A stretch of 55,446 nucleotides of DNA. Origin: an uncultured Desulfovibrio sp. Its GTDB lineage: Bacteria > Desulfobacterota > Desulfovibrionia > Desulfovibrionales > Desulfovibrionaceae. The translations under genes were made by a program, and so were the position numbers. Below are positions 26,800-37,198 of the stretch, piece by piece. The notes below the pieces were generated by a model. That model was given only the letters and a program-made list of their open reading frames with translations. It was not told the origin of the DNA and did not search any database. Location: assembly GCA_944327285.1 (NCBI GenBank), contig CALVHG010000011.1:1-55446 (forward strand). The letters are read 5' to 3'. Each line of letters opens with the position of its first letter. Within the stretch, counting starts at the first letter, position 1.

Positions 26800-27099
26800 C
26801 TAGCCGTTGCACACCTTGCAGGGACGGTATCCGGCCTTAACGGCCTCCTGCTGCGTCGCAAACGTCTTGCTTGCCCCCTTGCTGTTGAAATAGCGGCAGC
26901 CGGAATTGTGATAAACCTTGCTTGCGGGATTGCCGCGGAAGCCGCTGCCCTTCTGCTGCACGGCGGGAGTTCCGGCAGGCGCGCCTTTCTGCTGTACGGC
27001 GGGCGCGTTGCCCTGCGCAGATGCCGCAAACACATCCGTCGCGGCGCACGGAGTCAGGAGCAGGCCGCAAAGCACAAGGGACGAAAGAAGGCGTTTCAT
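26800..27099 (-). CDS. secreted small protein with Ada-type Zn-binding domain
   Basis: The 99-aa protein has a signal peptide (residues ~1-25, cleavage near DVFA-AS) and a linker with the tandem unit APAVQQKG repeated. It ends in a ~45-residue domain with SGCRYF and RPCKVC, the four-Cys layout of the Ada metal-binding fold also found at the C-terminus of secreted nucleases. It probably binds Zn in the periplasm or outside. The start is supported by GGAG seven bases upstream. It is monocistronic. Whether it binds DNA is unknown, and no catalytic domain is present. Confidence 0.75.
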   Translation of the reverse strand: MKRLLSSLVLCGLLLTPCAATDVFAASAQGNAPAVQQKGAPAGTPAVQQKGSGFRGNPASKVYHNSGCRYFNSKGASKTFATQQEAVKAGYRPCKVCNG

Positions 27100-27361
27100 A
27101 CGTTTTCTCCGAAGTTAAGGGGTATAATGCAAGCTCTGCCGTATCCAACACAGCTGGGGCGCGGTCCGCACGGCCGCCCCCTTCTGAAAAAGACGCCCCA
27201 GTAAAAAGGCTTCTTCTCCCGAACGCAGTTTCTCACAAGATGCGTCGCAAAGGAAGGCTTGACGCTCCGCCGATTCAAAAATAGTGTAACCTTGTACGTC
27301 AGCGCTCCATGCACGCGCCGTTGCGGCCCGGCATGCCGCCGCAAAATAAGGAGTGGCGTAT

Positions 27362-28612
27362 ATGCCCATTTTCGGCCCGTCGGGACGACATCCTATGCCC
27401 GGAGGAGAATCGCAGTCTATTTTCAGCCGGGATTTCATTCTGCTGTTCTGCATGTCCCTGTGCAACAACAGCTACATAGCCGTTTACTACTGTTTTGAAC
27501 AATGGCTGGAAGGCGTCGGCGTTGCCGCCGGCTGGCGCGGCATCCTGCTGTCCTGCATGTTCGTCATGGTGCTGTTGTGCCGTCCGCTGGCCAGCTTTAC
27601 CCTGCTCAAACGCAGCAAACTTGTGCCGCTGGGCTGCGCCATCATTCTTTCCAGCTGCATCATGCTGGCCTATCCTTTCCTTGCCGGAGGTCCCCATTTC
27701 GTCGGCATTGTAGCGGGAATGCGCGCGCTACAGGGCGTAGCCCTTTCCGTCTACTCCACCTGCGTCACGGCAGTGCTGGTTTCCTGCATTCCCAAGGGGC
27801 AAAGCGCCCGCGGCTTTGCGCTCTTCTCCCTCACGCTGCTGCTGCCCTATTCCATTATTCCCGCCCTGGGGGAACATCTGCTGCCGCTGGTGGGAGGCGA
27901 GCCCTATCTTTTTGCCTGGACATCCCTGCTCGGCATTCCCGCGCTATGCATGATCATCCCGCTGGCTCCGCGCCTGCGCATCCCGGAACTGCCCGCGGCG
28001 GGAGCAGGGAGCATGAGCGGCAAAGCCGTGCTGCATGCCGTAACCCACTCTGGACTGGCCTGCATCTATCTTGCCTGCATGATGTTCAGCATCATGACCT
28101 GGCTCGCCATCCTGTTCATGAAGGGTTTGTGCACGCTGACCGGCGCCCAGGCGCAGCATTTCTTCATGACCTATACCGTCACCATGATCCTGATCCGCCT
28201 GTTCGGCTCGCACATGTTTGATACGCTGCCGCGCTATCGGGTTGTGCCGCTGTGCGCGCTGGGGCTCGCCGTCAGTATGGCGGGCATGGCCTGGCTGCCG
28301 TCATGGGCCTTTATTCCTCTGTGCGCCCTGTACGGTATCTGCCTCGGCATTCTCTATCCGCTGCTGGCATCGACTATCTATGATCGCTCCACGGACGCAA
28401 CCCGCTCCATCAACTCCAATGTGATGATGCTCACCTTTGACGCCAGCGGCATGCTTGGCCCGCTAGTGGGCGGCGCCGTTATTCAGCTGGGACTCGACTA
28501 TCGGGGCGTCTTCATGACGGCGGCTCTCATCGTGAGCATGTGCGGCGGCTTCATGCTGCTGGATCGTTTGCGGCTGGCGCTGGCGGAACGGCGTCAGAGC
28601 ACCGACGCCTGA
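27362..28612 (+). CDS. major facilitator superfamily transporter
   Basis: The 416-aa protein is highly hydrophobic with about twelve helices. It lacks signature motifs strong enough to name a substrate; the loop 2-3 motif is weak (CRPLASFTLLKRSKLV). The layout GILLSCMFVMVLLCRPLA and later LYPLLASTIYDRS is typical of drug/metabolite MFS carriers. The ATG at 27362 is preferred over the GTG three codons upstream because AAGGAG (27347-27352) is nine bases from it and abuts the GTG. pgpA follows after 42 bp, so the two may be co-transcribed. Confidence 0.8.
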   Translation: MPIFGPSGRHPMPGGESQSIFSRDFILLFCMSLCNNSYIAVYYCFEQWLEGVGVAAGWRGILLSCMFVMVLLCRPLASFTLLKRSKLVPLGCAIILSSCIMLAYPFLAGGPHFVGIVAGMRALQGVALSVYSTCVTAVLVSCIPKGQSARGFALFSLTLLLPYSIIPALGEHLLPLVGGEPYLFAWTSLLGIPALCMIIPLAPRLRIPELPAAGAGSMSGKAVLHAVTHSGLACIYLACMMFSIMTWLAILFMKGLCTLTGAQAQHFFMTYTVTMILIRLFGSHMFDTLPRYRVVPLCALGLAVSMAGMAWLPSWAFIPLCALYGICLGILYPLLASTIYDRSTDATRSINSNVMMLTFDASGMLGPLVGGAVIQLGLDYRGVFMTAALIVSMCGGFMLLDRLRLALAERRQSTDA

Positions 28613-28654
28613 TCCCCGGACGCGCCGCATCACGCCTTGAATACTGGAGGAAGC

Positions 28655-29125
28655 ATGACCCCCTGGGAAAAAATCGTTTTGTGCTACAGCCGTGTCGGCG
28701 GGGCGGGCCTGTGTCCCGCAGGCCCCGGCACCGCGGGCAGCGCCGTTGCCGCCATTGCGGCCCACTGGCTGTTTCTGCCTCTCCCGTTTCTGGCACGGCT
28801 GGCCGTGCTGATCCTCGTCTTCTTGACCGGAGCTCTGGCGGCCGGCATGGCCGAACGCCTGCTGGGCAAGAGCGATCCCGGCGAAGTCGTTATTGACGAA
28901 CTGCTGGGCGTCTGGCTCGTACTGCTCCCCTTTCAGGAAAGCGACTGGCGGCTTCTGCTGGCGGCCTTTATCTTCTTCCGCATCTTTGACATCTGGAAAC
29001 CCGGCCCCATTCGCGCCTCGGAAAACTGGCTTCCCGGCGGTTACGGCATCATGATCGACGATGTCATGGCAGCGGTTCCCGCCCTGCTCTGCGTGGCTAT
29101 CCTGCGCTTTTTCCATATCGTCTGA
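28655..29125 (+). CDS. pgpA: phosphatidylglycerophosphatase A
   Basis: The 156-aa inner-membrane enzyme removes phosphate from phosphatidylglycerol phosphate in phospholipid synthesis. All PgpA signatures are present: GPGTAGS near the N-terminus, KSDPGEVVIDELLG (acidic metal site), FFRIFDIWKPGPI and GGYGIMIDDVMA. GGAGG lies six bases before the ATG. It is followed by yedF after 12 nt and is likely transcribed with it. Confidence 0.94.
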   Translation: MTPWEKIVLCYSRVGGAGLCPAGPGTAGSAVAAIAAHWLFLPLPFLARLAVLILVFLTGALAAGMAERLLGKSDPGEVVIDELLGVWLVLLPFQESDWRLLLAAFIFFRIFDIWKPGPIRASENWLPGGYGIMIDDVMAAVPALLCVAILRFFHIV

Positions 29126-29137
29126 GTGGAGAACACA

Positions 29138-29725
29138 ATGAAAAACCTCGACTGCCGCGGGCTGGCCTGCCCGCAACCCGTCATTCGCTGCCGCGAAGCC
29201 GTCGCCGCGGGAGCTGCGGCGCTCTCCGTACAGGTAGACAACCTCGCCGCGCGTGAAAACGTGCTGCGCTACCTCGGCAATAACGGCTTTGCCTGCGACT
29301 GCGAAGAAAAGGACGGCACTTTCCATATCCGCGCGACACGCGCCGGAGAAGCGGCAAGCGCAATTCCCAGCGACGGGAGCGACGACAACGGCGCGCGCAC
29401 CCTGGTGCTCATCACAACGCCCACCCTCGGCCGGGGCGACGACACGCTGGGACAGCGTCTGATGGAAACCTTTCTCGGCACTCTGCCGGAAATGCGCAAT
29501 CTGTGGCGCGTAGTGCTGCTGAACGGCGGCGTGCGCCTCTCGGCAACGCCCGGCCCCGCGCTGGAGGCTCTGAAAAAACTGGCGGAAAACGGCGTTTCCA
29601 TTCTTGTCTGCGGCACATGTCTCGCGCACTACGGCCTTGCCGAGGCCAAGGAAGTGGGCGAAACCTCCAATATGCTGGACATCGTCAGCAGCCTTGATCT
29701 TGCCGAGAAGGTGATCCGTCCCTGA
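29138..29725 (+). CDS. yedF: YedF-type selenium-metabolism sulfurtransferase-like protein
   Basis: The 195-aa protein joins an N-terminal TusA-like domain (LDCRGLACPQPV, with the conserved CPxP Cys at residue 11) to a C-terminal DsrE-like domain (LVLITTPTLGRGDD, LLNGGVRL, VSILVCGTCLAHYGL). This two-domain form is the YedF family that tracks with selenium use in many genomes, though its exact step is unsettled. The ATG at 29138 has GGAG six bases before it. Co-location in this window with a selenocysteine-type gene (49114) supports a selenium context. Confidence 0.88.
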   Translation: MKNLDCRGLACPQPVIRCREAVAAGAAALSVQVDNLAARENVLRYLGNNGFACDCEEKDGTFHIRATRAGEAASAIPSDGSDDNGARTLVLITTPTLGRGDDTLGQRLMETFLGTLPEMRNLWRVVLLNGGVRLSATPGPALEALKKLAENGVSILVCGTCLAHYGLAEAKEVGETSNMLDIVSSLDLAEKVIRP

Positions 29726-29780
29726 CGGCATAGCCTCCATGCCGCCTCGCGGCGTCCGCGACACAGCTCGAAACAAAACG

Positions 29781-29810
29781 AAAGCCGCAGCCCCAAGGGG
29801 CTGCGGCTTT
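29781..29810. terminator. bidirectional terminator between yedF and galU
   Basis: AAAGCCGCAGCCCC pairs with GGGGCTGCGGCTTT around two bases, followed by a short T-rich stretch on both strands. The two genes converge here. Confidence 0.85.
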
Positions 29811-29837
29811 TACTACTTGTGCCAATAAAACAGGTTG

Positions 29838-30704
29838 CTACATAACGAAGCGATTCAGCAGGGCCGTCAATTCCGTGTGCAGTTTTTCATCCTGCATGGC
29901 AAAATAAATATTTGCCGTCAGGAACTCCGCCCAGTCGCCCGCATCAAAACGAGTGCCTTCCATACGAACGGCCATCATGCCGCGTTCGTGCGCGAGGGAG
30001 CGCAGAGCGTCGGTCAACTGAATCTCGCCGCCAACACCGGGTTTCACCCTCTGCAGATGATCAAAAATGTCGGGAGTCAGCACATAGCGCCCCACAATGG
30101 CAAGGCGCGACGGCGCCTCGTGCTGCGCGGGCTTTTCCACCATGTCGCTGACACGGAAGACGCCGGGACTCACTTCCTCCCCGGCAATGATGCCGTAACG
30201 GTTCACCTTTTCCCACGGCACTTCCATGACGCCAATCACCGGCATGTTCTCGGACATGGCGACGTCCATGAGCTGCCCAATGCCGGGCTTGCCGCTGAAC
30301 ATGAGGTCGTCGCCCACCATGACAGCAAAGGGCTCGTTGCCCACCAGCCCGCGCGCGCACAGGACGGCATGCCCAAGACCCAGCTGCTTTTTCTGACGCA
30401 CGCTCATGATGTTGACCATTTCGGCCACATGCCGCACTTCCTCCAGCTTGTCCAGTTTCCCGGCGCGCTCAAGAACGGCTTCCAGCTGCAGGTTATAGTC
30501 GAAGTGATCCTCGATGACGCTCTTATCGCGGTTGGTAACGAAGATCACATCCTCGATTCCGGAGGTCTGCGCCTCTTCCACAACGTACTGGATAACCGGC
30601 TTGTTGTAGATAGGCAGCATTTCCTTGGGAATATTCTTGGACGCGGGCAGCGAACGGGTCCCCCATCCGGCGACGGGAATGACGACTTTACGAATAGGAC
30701 GCAT
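29838..30704 (-). CDS. galU: UTP-glucose-1-phosphate uridylyltransferase
   Basis: The 288-aa enzyme makes UDP-glucose from UTP and glucose-1-phosphate for envelope polysaccharides. It shows the nucleotidyltransferase loop PVAGWGTRSLPASKNIPKEMLPI, the KPVIQYVVEEA helix, and GHAVLCARGLVGNEPFAVMVGDD with the metal Asp pair. The usual loop glycine-rich GLGTR is GWGTR here. The start MRPIRK (30704) follows AGGAGATG. It is the last gene of the minus-strand run from ftsH. Convergent terminator at its 3' end. Confidence 0.94.
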   Translation of the reverse strand: MRPIRKVVIPVAGWGTRSLPASKNIPKEMLPIYNKPVIQYVVEEAQTSGIEDVIFVTNRDKSVIEDHFDYNLQLEAVLERAGKLDKLEEVRHVAEMVNIMSVRQKKQLGLGHAVLCARGLVGNEPFAVMVGDDLMFSGKPGIGQLMDVAMSENMPVIGVMEVPWEKVNRYGIIAGEEVSPGVFRVSDMVEKPAQHEAPSRLAIVGRYVLTPDIFDHLQRVKPGVGGEIQLTDALRSLAHERGMMAVRMEGTRFDAGDWAEFLTANIYFAMQDEKLHTELTALLNRFVM

Positions 30705-30802
30705 GTCATCTCCTTGAGCAGGCCATGAAAACAATGGCGACCGGAAGGAAGCCTGAGCCCGAACGGCCGCCTCCGCAACACTGTATTCCTGTCAGAACAG
30801 AA

Positions 30803-32155
30803 TCAACGCAATTCCCGCACGACGACCTCGGCCAGGTCCTCGGCGTAACGCGCTACCTTATCCTCATTTTCCGCTTCAATCATAATGCGGCACAACGATT
30901 CCGTGCCAGAATAACGCAACAGGACCCGACCGCGATCGCCGAGCTCCTCTTCTATCTTCCGCACGGCCTCTCCGATGGCCGGACGCTCCTCAAAGGGCAA
31001 TTTCTTTTCCACCCGGACATTGACGAGCTTCTGCGGGAAAAGACGCAGCAGCCCTGCGAGTTCGGACAGCGGACGATCCTTTTCCCGCATAATGCGCAGC
31101 AGCTGCAGGGCCGCCAGCAGACCGTCGCCGGTCGTGCTGTACTGACGGAAAATCAGATGCCCGGACTGCTCGCCGCCCAGCATGGCATTTTCGCGTCGCA
31201 TGGCTTCCATAACATAGCGGTCGCCCACCTTGGTGCGCAGCAGCGTGCCGCCGCGCTCCTTCATGAAGATTTCCAGCGCCATGTTGCTCATAACCGTGGC
31301 TACCAGCATCTTGTGCGGCAACTCGCCGCGCGCCATCATGGCTCCGGCGCACATGGCCATAATCTGATCGCCATCCAGCACGTTGCCCTTCTCGTCCACC
31401 ACAATGAGCCGGTCGGCGTCGCCGTCCAGAGCAAGCCCCACGTCCGCCCGCACTTCGCGCACCTTGGCGACCAGCGTTTCAGGATACAGGGAACCGCAAT
31501 GATCATTGATGTTCAGACCGTTGGGAGACGTTCCGATGCGGAAAACTTCCGCGCCCAGTTCTTCCAGGGCCAGCGGAGCCACCTTGTAAGACGCGCCGTT
31601 GGCGCAGTCGATGACAATACGCAGACCCGACAGCGTCATGTTGGCAGGAAAGCAGCTCTTTGTATACACGATGTAACGGCCGCCCGCATCCTCGATCTTG
31701 GTGGCGCGCCCAATTTTGTCCGACGCGGGATAGGGCCAGCGGAAATCCGGATCAAGCACCATGGCGGAAATCTCGTTTTCCACTTCGTCGGGCAGCTTGA
31801 AGCCTTCGGCATCAAAGAACTTGATCCCGTTGTCATGATAGGGATTATGGGAGGCAGAAATAACCACGCCCAGATCCGCCCGCATGCTGCGCGTCAGAAA
31901 GGATATGGCGGGCGTAGGCAGAGGGCCCGTCATGATGACGTGCATGCCCGCGGCGCACAGCCCCGACGTCAGGGCCGATTCCAGCATGTAGCCGGAAAGC
32001 CGGGTATCCTTGCCGATGACGACTTTGTGCCGATGCGGCCCGGAACGAAAACGAATGCCCGCGGCCAGCCCCAGTCGCAGAGCGACTTCCGCCGTCATAG
32101 GATAGGTGTTGACCGTGCCGCGCAGGCCGTCGGTACCAAAAAAACGTTCAGACAT
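30803..32155 (-). CDS. glmM: phosphoglucosamine mutase
   Basis: The 450-aa enzyme converts glucosamine-6-phosphate to glucosamine-1-phosphate, feeding UDP-GlcNAc and peptidoglycan. The phosphoserine loop is [12 protein letters not shown] with the catalytic Ser102. The metal loop DGDADR and the sugar loop GGEQSGH are both visible, along with a C-terminal RYSGTE phosphate-binding loop. The start at 32155 ([13 protein letters not shown]) has AGGAG upstream. It follows cdaA and cdaR, the order also conserved in Firmicutes, where c-di-AMP synthesis and GlmM interact physically. Confidence 0.96.
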   Translation of the reverse strand: MSERFFGTDGLRGTVNTYPMTAEVALRLGLAAGIRFRSGPHRHKVVIGKDTRLSGYMLESALTSGLCAAGMHVIMTGPLPTPAISFLTRSMRADLGVVISASHNPYHDNGIKFFDAEGFKLPDEVENEISAMVLDPDFRWPYPASDKIGRATKIEDAGGRYIVYTKSCFPANMTLSGLRIVIDCANGASYKVAPLALEELGAEVFRIGTSPNGLNINDHCGSLYPETLVAKVREVRADVGLALDGDADRLIVVDEKGNVLDGDQIMAMCAGAMMARGELPHKMLVATVMSNMALEIFMKERGGTLLRTKVGDRYVMEAMRRENAMLGGEQSGHLIFRQYSTTGDGLLAALQLLRIMREKDRPLSELAGLLRLFPQKLVNVRVEKKLPFEERPAIGEAVRKIEEELGDRGRVLLRYSGTESLCRIMIEAENEDKVARYAEDLAEVVVRELR

Positions 32156-32276
32156 GCAAACTCCTTGCCGCCCGGCGGCGCAAGATTCAGTTTTCTTTCG
32201 GGCCCGCAGGCCCGGAGTCATTCTTTCGCAACGCTCACGCCCGGCATATCCGGGTCGGATGCCCCGTTCCGCTCCG

Positions 32277-33209
32277 TCATTTAAGGCGCGTTACCGTCAC
32301 GGCCTCCACGCTGGGGCTGAGCAGCGTCATTCCCTCCGGCAAACGTATGCGGGGGTCCACCTGCGCACTCCTGCCCACATCCATGGGCGGCGGCACCACG
32401 ATGGCTTCCAGCTTGCGCAGATAGGAGGTGCTGCGCACAAGGGCATCCGGCACTTCGACGGCGAGATCGATGCTGGGCGGATCCACCTTGTAGGACTGCG
32501 GGTCCTCCGTTTCCAGCTTGAGCTTACAACGTCGGGAAAGCACGCTGCGCCCGCTGGTTATAGTATACTGCACCTGCACCGCCGAGGGAACGGCATTGAC
32601 GAGGCTCGGCGTATCCAGCAACAGCGTCTGCCGCACGGTGGTTCCCGCAGCCTTGGGGTCCAGCCGGATGGTTACCGGCAGAAAGGAGAAGTCGGATATT
32701 ACGGATTCGGGGCCGCGCAGAATGACGGTTGCCGGGGACGTGCTCACATTTTCAACAGTCAGGGCATTGCTGCGCAGCGGCGATTCCACCACGGTCTTAA
32801 TGGGCACACTGCGTTCCATCAGATTGTCCGCCGTAATGACAATGCGAGGCGGCAGCACGTCCACCACTTCAAACGCCCGGAAAGTTCCGTCCATACTTTC
32901 GCTGGTAAGCGGAATGATGGTCGTCCCTTTCTTGAGGTGGGACAGCTCCACCGACTGCACAAGACGTTGCTGCGGGATGGAGCGCAGCAGCGTTCCCGGC
33001 CCGCGCAGCCGCACCGTGATCTTGTTAATCAGGCCGGAGGTCACCACAAGATTCTGAGGCATGCCGTAATAGTTGATGCTCAGCTCCAGCTGCACTTCTG
33101 TCCGATCGCTCACGCTTACCATGTACCACATCCCTGCCGCCGCCACAACAGAGACAAGGATGGAAAGCAACCGCGCTGTGGAAGAATCCTGTTTTCTAAA
33201 GAAGGTCAT
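32277..33209 (-). CDS. cdaR: YbbR-domain protein (CdaR-like regulator of diadenylate cyclase)
   Basis: The 310-aa protein has one N-terminal membrane helix (about residues 14-34) and an extracytoplasmic part made of YbbR-type beta repeats (for example [35 protein letters not shown]). In Firmicutes CdaR binds CdaA and modulates c-di-AMP formation. Here its start overlaps the end of cdaA by 14 nt and glmM follows, so the same partnership is likely. The signal sensed is unknown. Confidence 0.87.
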   Translation of the reverse strand: MTFFRKQDSSTARLLSILVSVVAAAGMWYMVSVSDRTEVQLELSINYYGMPQNLVVTSGLINKITVRLRGPGTLLRSIPQQRLVQSVELSHLKKGTTIIPLTSESMDGTFRAFEVVDVLPPRIVITADNLMERSVPIKTVVESPLRSNALTVENVSTSPATVILRGPESVISDFSFLPVTIRLDPKAAGTTVRQTLLLDTPSLVNAVPSAVQVQYTITSGRSVLSRRCKLKLETEDPQSYKVDPPSIDLAVEVPDALVRSTSYLRKLEAIVVPPPMDVGRSAQVDPRIRLPEGMTLLSPSVEAVTVTRLK

Positions 33210-33912
33210 TGAGCACCTGCCGCAAACGCGCGCCGTCAAGGTTGCGACTCAGTTCGCCGCGCATGGCCAGCGAAATTTCTCCGCGTTCTTCCGATACCAC
33301 CACCACGGCGGCGTCCGTTTCCTCGGTAATCCCCAGTGCCGCGCGATGCCGCGTCCCGAAGGACTGCCCCTTGGCCACGGCCAGCGGCAGAATGCATGCG
33401 GCCGCCAGAATACGCCCCTGACTGAGGATAACCGCGCCGTCATGCAGCGGGGCCTTGGGATAAAAAATATTCATCAGCAGCTGCCGGGACAGCTGCGCAT
33501 CCACCCGCACCCCTTCCCGCTTGATCATGTCGCCGAGCTTCATGCTGCGCTCGATGACGATGAGCGCGCCTATGCGCAAACGCGCCATTTCCACACATGA
33601 GGCCGCCACTTCTTCCACGAGCCCCGACATGGCGCTCTTCTTACGAAAGAAGCGGTGCGAACCGATTTCCCCCAGCGCCTGCCGGATGTCGCTCTGAAAA
33701 ATGACGACAATCAAGATGAACAGAGAACTGAAAATATGCTGCAGCAGCCAGCCCAGCGTATACAGGCCCAGCTTGTGCGAAATCAGATAGAGAACGGTCA
33801 GCAGGCCCAGCCCGGAAAGCATGGCCAGCGCACGGGAACCGCGCAACAGCTGGATGAGCTGATAGACGATGACGGCCACCAGCGCCACATCCAGCAAATC
33901 GCGCCAATCCAT
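33196..33912 (-). CDS. cdaA: membrane diadenylate cyclase CdaA
   Basis: The 238-aa enzyme makes c-di-AMP from two ATP. Three N-terminal membrane helices (residues ~5-75) precede a DAC domain with both catalytic motifs: DGA at 158-160 (LHDGAVI) and RHR at 188-190 (GTRHRAALG). The start at the Met of MDWRDLL is supported by AGAAGG seven bases upstream. It overlaps cdaR and lies 11 bp after folP. Confidence 0.95.
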   Translation of the reverse strand: MDWRDLLDVALVAVIVYQLIQLLRGSRALAMLSGLGLLTVLYLISHKLGLYTLGWLLQHIFSSLFILIVVIFQSDIRQALGEIGSHRFFRKKSAMSGLVEEVAASCVEMARLRIGALIVIERSMKLGDMIKREGVRVDAQLSRQLLMNIFYPKAPLHDGAVILSQGRILAAACILPLAVAKGQSFGTRHRAALGITEETDAAVVVVSEERGEISLAMRGELSRNLDGARLRQVLNDLL

Positions 33913-33923
33913 GGTGAAGCCTT

Positions 33924-34838
33924 CTAGCATGCGACGCTCTCCCCTGCGCGCAGGGCGGCCGCCAGCATCAGCCCCTGCCGCGCCGCGGCAACGTCATGCA
34001 CCCTGTGCCAGAAAATCCCTTTCTGCCACAGCAGGGCCGTTGCCGTCTGCGTCACGGCGCCGCGCCGGGCAACAGGCAATCCCAGCAGATCCCCGAACAG
34101 GCTTTTCATGGAAAGCCCCATAAGCACGGGACGCCCGAAGGTCAGCCACTCTTCCGCATGCGCCAGCAGAGCCAGATTGTGCTCCAGCGTCTTGCCAAAA
34201 CCAATTCCCGGATCGAGCACAATATGCTCTTCCGGCAGGCCCGCGCGCACAAGGCGGTTGAGCATCTGATCGAAGAACTCCAGCACATCGCGCCGCACAT
34301 CGTCATACCGGGGCGCATTCTGCATGGTCGCGGGGCGGCCCTGCCGGTGCATCAGCACGTATCCTGGACGATGCTGCACCACCACATCCAGCAGCGCGGG
34401 ATCATAAACACAGCCGGAAATGTCATTGATAACGGACGCGCCGCAACGCAGCACAGCATCCGCCGTGGCGGCGTGATAGGTATCCACCGAAATGCAGACG
34501 CCGGAAGCAACCGCACGCAAGCGGCACAACACAGGCAGCAGACGCCGCAACTCCTCGTCTGCCGACAGGGAACGCGCGCCGGGACGCGAGGACTCGGCGC
34601 CGAGGTCCAGCATATCCGCGCCTTCGTCGCGCAGGCGCAGCGCATGCGCCACAGCCTGCTCCACCTGCATGTGCTCGCCGCCATCAAAAAACGAATCTGG
34701 CGTGACGTTAACGATGCCCATAATGCCGAAAGGGGCGGACGCAGACAGCGCCCTCCCCCCCAGAACGCGCCACACAGGGCGCTCCGCGCCTTCCTTCGCC
34801 ACAGCAACGGAAGCGCGATTTGCAGCAAATTCGACCAT
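33924..34838 (-). CDS. folP: dihydropteroate synthase
   Basis: The 304-aa enzyme condenses p-aminobenzoate with the dihydropterin pyrophosphate in folate synthesis. It shows the two signatures GIMGIVNVTPDSFFDGG and DLGAESSRPGA, plus a later INDISG and DPGIGFGKTLEHN. Start is taken at the Met of MVEFAANRAS, downstream of the ftsH terminator; its ribosome-binding site is weak. Residues 1-40 precede the first conserved motif, as in other family members. It is followed by cdaA. Confidence 0.93.
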   Translation of the reverse strand: MVEFAANRASVAVAKEGAERPVWRVLGGRALSASAPFGIMGIVNVTPDSFFDGGEHMQVEQAVAHALRLRDEGADMLDLGAESSRPGARSLSADEELRRLLPVLCRLRAVASGVCISVDTYHAATADAVLRCGASVINDISGCVYDPALLDVVVQHRPGYVLMHRQGRPATMQNAPRYDDVRRDVLEFFDQMLNRLVRAGLPEEHIVLDPGIGFGKTLEHNLALLAHAEEWLTFGRPVLMGLSMKSLFGDLLGLPVARRGAVTQTATALLWQKGIFWHRVHDVAAARQGLMLAAALRAGESVAC

Positions 34839-34861
34839 AGATGATTCTTGTTGAAAAAAGG

Positions 34862-34914
34862 AAAAAAAGCCCGGCCGGCGCAGGAGCCGTCGCTCCTGCG
34901 CCGGGAAACGGGCT
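34862..34914 (-). terminator. strong terminator between ftsH and folP
   Basis: On the minus strand CCGGCGCAGGAGC pairs with GCTCCTGCGCCGG, extended by AGCCCG/CGGGCT outer pairs, and is followed by seven T. The genes downstream of ftsH need readthrough or their own promoter. Confidence 0.9.
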
Positions 34915-34964
34915 AGTCCGAATCCGGGCGGGCAAACCCCGCGCAGCCGCACAGACCGACGTCG

Positions 34965-36929
34965 CTAATTGCGCCGCGAATCGTCATCGCCGCCGCTGTC
35001 CTTGCCGGAAGATGTCGTATCGGCTTCCTTGTCTGAGGCGTCGCCGTCAGCGGCAGTATCCGGCTCCAGCACAAAGCCGGTCGCGGTCTGCGGCTCCTCC
35101 TGTCGCACGGGCTTGCCGTTGGCATCCAGCGGCGGCAGGGGCTTGTTTTCCATGATGAGATCCAGCTCCTCGCCCGTGATGGTTTCGCGCTCAAGCAAAG
35201 CGTTGGCAATGCGATGCAGGGTTTCCATATTGTCCTGCAACAGCTTGCGGCAACGGGCATAGGCCTCTTCCACAATGCGCTTGACTTCCGCATCCACGAG
35301 TCGGGCGGTTTCTTCGCTGTAGTTCTTATTCTGCACCCATTCGCGGCCGATAAAGACTTCTTCGTTCTTTTCGCCCACAGCCAGCGTGCCGATGGCCTCG
35401 CTCATGCCCCATTCGCAGACCATGCGCCGGGCCGTCCGCGTCACTCGCTCGATGTCGTTGGATGCCCCCGTGGTGTAATCGGAAAGCACCAGCTCCTCGG
35501 CCACGCGCCCGCCCAGAAGCACCACCAGCGTGTTCAGCAGATAGCCGCGGGTGTAGCTGTGCCGATCCTCTTCCGGCAGCTGCATGGTCACCCCCAGAGC
35601 CCGGCCGCGCGGGATGATGGTCACCTTATGGACAGGATCGGAGCCGGGAAGCAGACGCGCCGCCAGCGCATGCCCGCCCTCGTGATAGGCGGTATTGCGC
35701 TTTTCCTCGTCGGAAAGCATGAGACTGCGACGCTCGCGGCCCATAAGGACTTTGTCCTTGGCATATTCAAAGTCGCGCATGTCCAGCTTTTCCTGATTCA
35801 GCTTGGCCGCCTGCAGGGCGGCTTCATTGACCAGGTTTTCCAAATCCGCGCCGGAAAAGCCCGGCGTGCCGCGCGCCAACACTTCCAGGTCCACATCGGG
35901 AGCAAGCGGCGTGCGCTTGGTGTGCACCTCAAGAATGCGCTTGCGGCCGCGCAGGTCCGGCGTCGCCACCACAACCTGACGGTCGAAACGACCGGGGCGC
36001 AGCAGGGCGGGATCAAGCACGTCGGGACGGTTAGTGGCGGCAATGAGGATAACGCCCTCGTTGCTTTCAAAGCCGTCCATCTCCACCAGCAGCTGATTCA
36101 GCGTTTGTTCGCGCTCGTCATGGCCGCCGCCAAGACCAGCGCCGCGCTTGCGGCCCACGGCGTCAATTTCGTCAATGAAGATCAGACAGGGAGCGTTCTT
36201 CTTGCCCTGAACGAACAGATCGCGCACGCGGGACGCGCCCACGCCCACAAACATTTCCACAAAATCGGAACCAGAGATAGAAAAGAAGGGCACGCCGGCT
36301 TCTCCGGCCACGGCGCGGGCAAGCAACGTCTTGCCGGTACCGGGAGGGCCAACAAGCAGCACCCCCTTGGGAATGCGGCCGCCCAGCCGGGTAAATTTCT
36401 TGGGATTGGAAAGGAATTCGACCACTTCGGCCAGTTCTTCCTTAGCCTCATCCACACCGGCCACGTCGTCAAAGGTAACGCGACCGTCTTCCTGATTGAG
36501 CATGCGGGCCCGCGACCGGCCGAAGTTCATGGCCTTGCCGCCGCCTCCGCCCTGCATCTGACGCATGAAGAAAATCCACACGGCAATAAGCAGCGCCATC
36601 GGCAGCAGGGAAATAAGCACCTGCATATACCAGGGCTGCTCTTCCGGCGGCTCTGCCTTAACCTCCACCTTCTTTTCCATCAGGCGAGAGATCAATTCCA
36701 AATCGCGGGGGGCGTAGCTTCTGACCGTGGAGCCGTCCGTGGTTTTCCCGGTCAGGGTGTTCCCCTGGATTGTGACGCTGGCAATCTGCCCGCCGTCCAC
36801 GCGGGAAATAAAGTCGGAATAGGACAGCTGTTGCGACGCGCCCTGCGGCTGCTGAAACATATTGAACACCATAACCAAAGCAATGGCGATGATGCCCCAC
36901 AGCAGCAGGTTTCGGCTGGTTTGATTCAA
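34965..36929 (-). CDS. ftsH: ATP-dependent zinc metalloprotease FtsH
   Basis: The 654-aa membrane protease has two N-terminal helices (about residues 8-26 and 100-120) flanking a periplasmic domain. The AAA+ module carries Walker A GPPGTGKT, Walker [17 protein letters not shown] and SRH. The Zn protease domain has HEGGH ([10 protein letters not shown]). Start is a TTG at 36929 ([12 protein letters not shown]) with GGGAGG six bases before it; no ATG is near, so annotation tools may misplace it. The C-terminus is Asp/Ser-rich. A strong terminator follows. Confidence 0.95.
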   Translation of the reverse strand: MNQTSRNLLLWGIIAIALVMVFNMFQQPQGASQQLSYSDFISRVDGGQIASVTIQGNTLTGKTTDGSTVRSYAPRDLELISRLMEKKVEVKAEPPEEQPWYMQVLISLLPMALLIAVWIFFMRQMQGGGGGKAMNFGRSRARMLNQEDGRVTFDDVAGVDEAKEELAEVVEFLSNPKKFTRLGGRIPKGVLLVGPPGTGKTLLARAVAGEAGVPFFSISGSDFVEMFVGVGASRVRDLFVQGKKNAPCLIFIDEIDAVGRKRGAGLGGGHDEREQTLNQLLVEMDGFESNEGVILIAATNRPDVLDPALLRPGRFDRQVVVATPDLRGRKRILEVHTKRTPLAPDVDLEVLARGTPGFSGADLENLVNEAALQAAKLNQEKLDMRDFEYAKDKVLMGRERRSLMLSDEEKRNTAYHEGGHALAARLLPGSDPVHKVTIIPRGRALGVTMQLPEEDRHSYTRGYLLNTLVVLLGGRVAEELVLSDYTTGASNDIERVTRTARRMVCEWGMSEAIGTLAVGEKNEEVFIGREWVQNKNYSEETARLVDAEVKRIVEEAYARCRKLLQDNMETLHRIANALLERETITGEELDLIMENKPLPPLDANGKPVRQEEPQTATGFVLEPDTAADGDASDKEADTTSSGKDSGGDDDSRRN

Positions 36930-37198
36930 GACGGCCTCCCTCAAGGGCTTCGATATCCGGTGACGTTCCCAGGGGAACGGAATTTTTCACTTGAAACTAG
37001 CCCGCAGCGCGGGGCGCTGTCAATCGGCCCGTACCGCAGGTTCCCAGAACATAAGCACGCCCCGGCGTCTGGCAATGGGCGGGGCGGCATTTCCCCGGAA
37101 AAGAAGGCAAAAAAGAAGCTCCCGGGTACGAGGGGTTGCCCGGGAGCGCGCACGCCGATGCAGAAAGGGGGAGGCGTGCTCGAAGGAGCAGACAGGCA

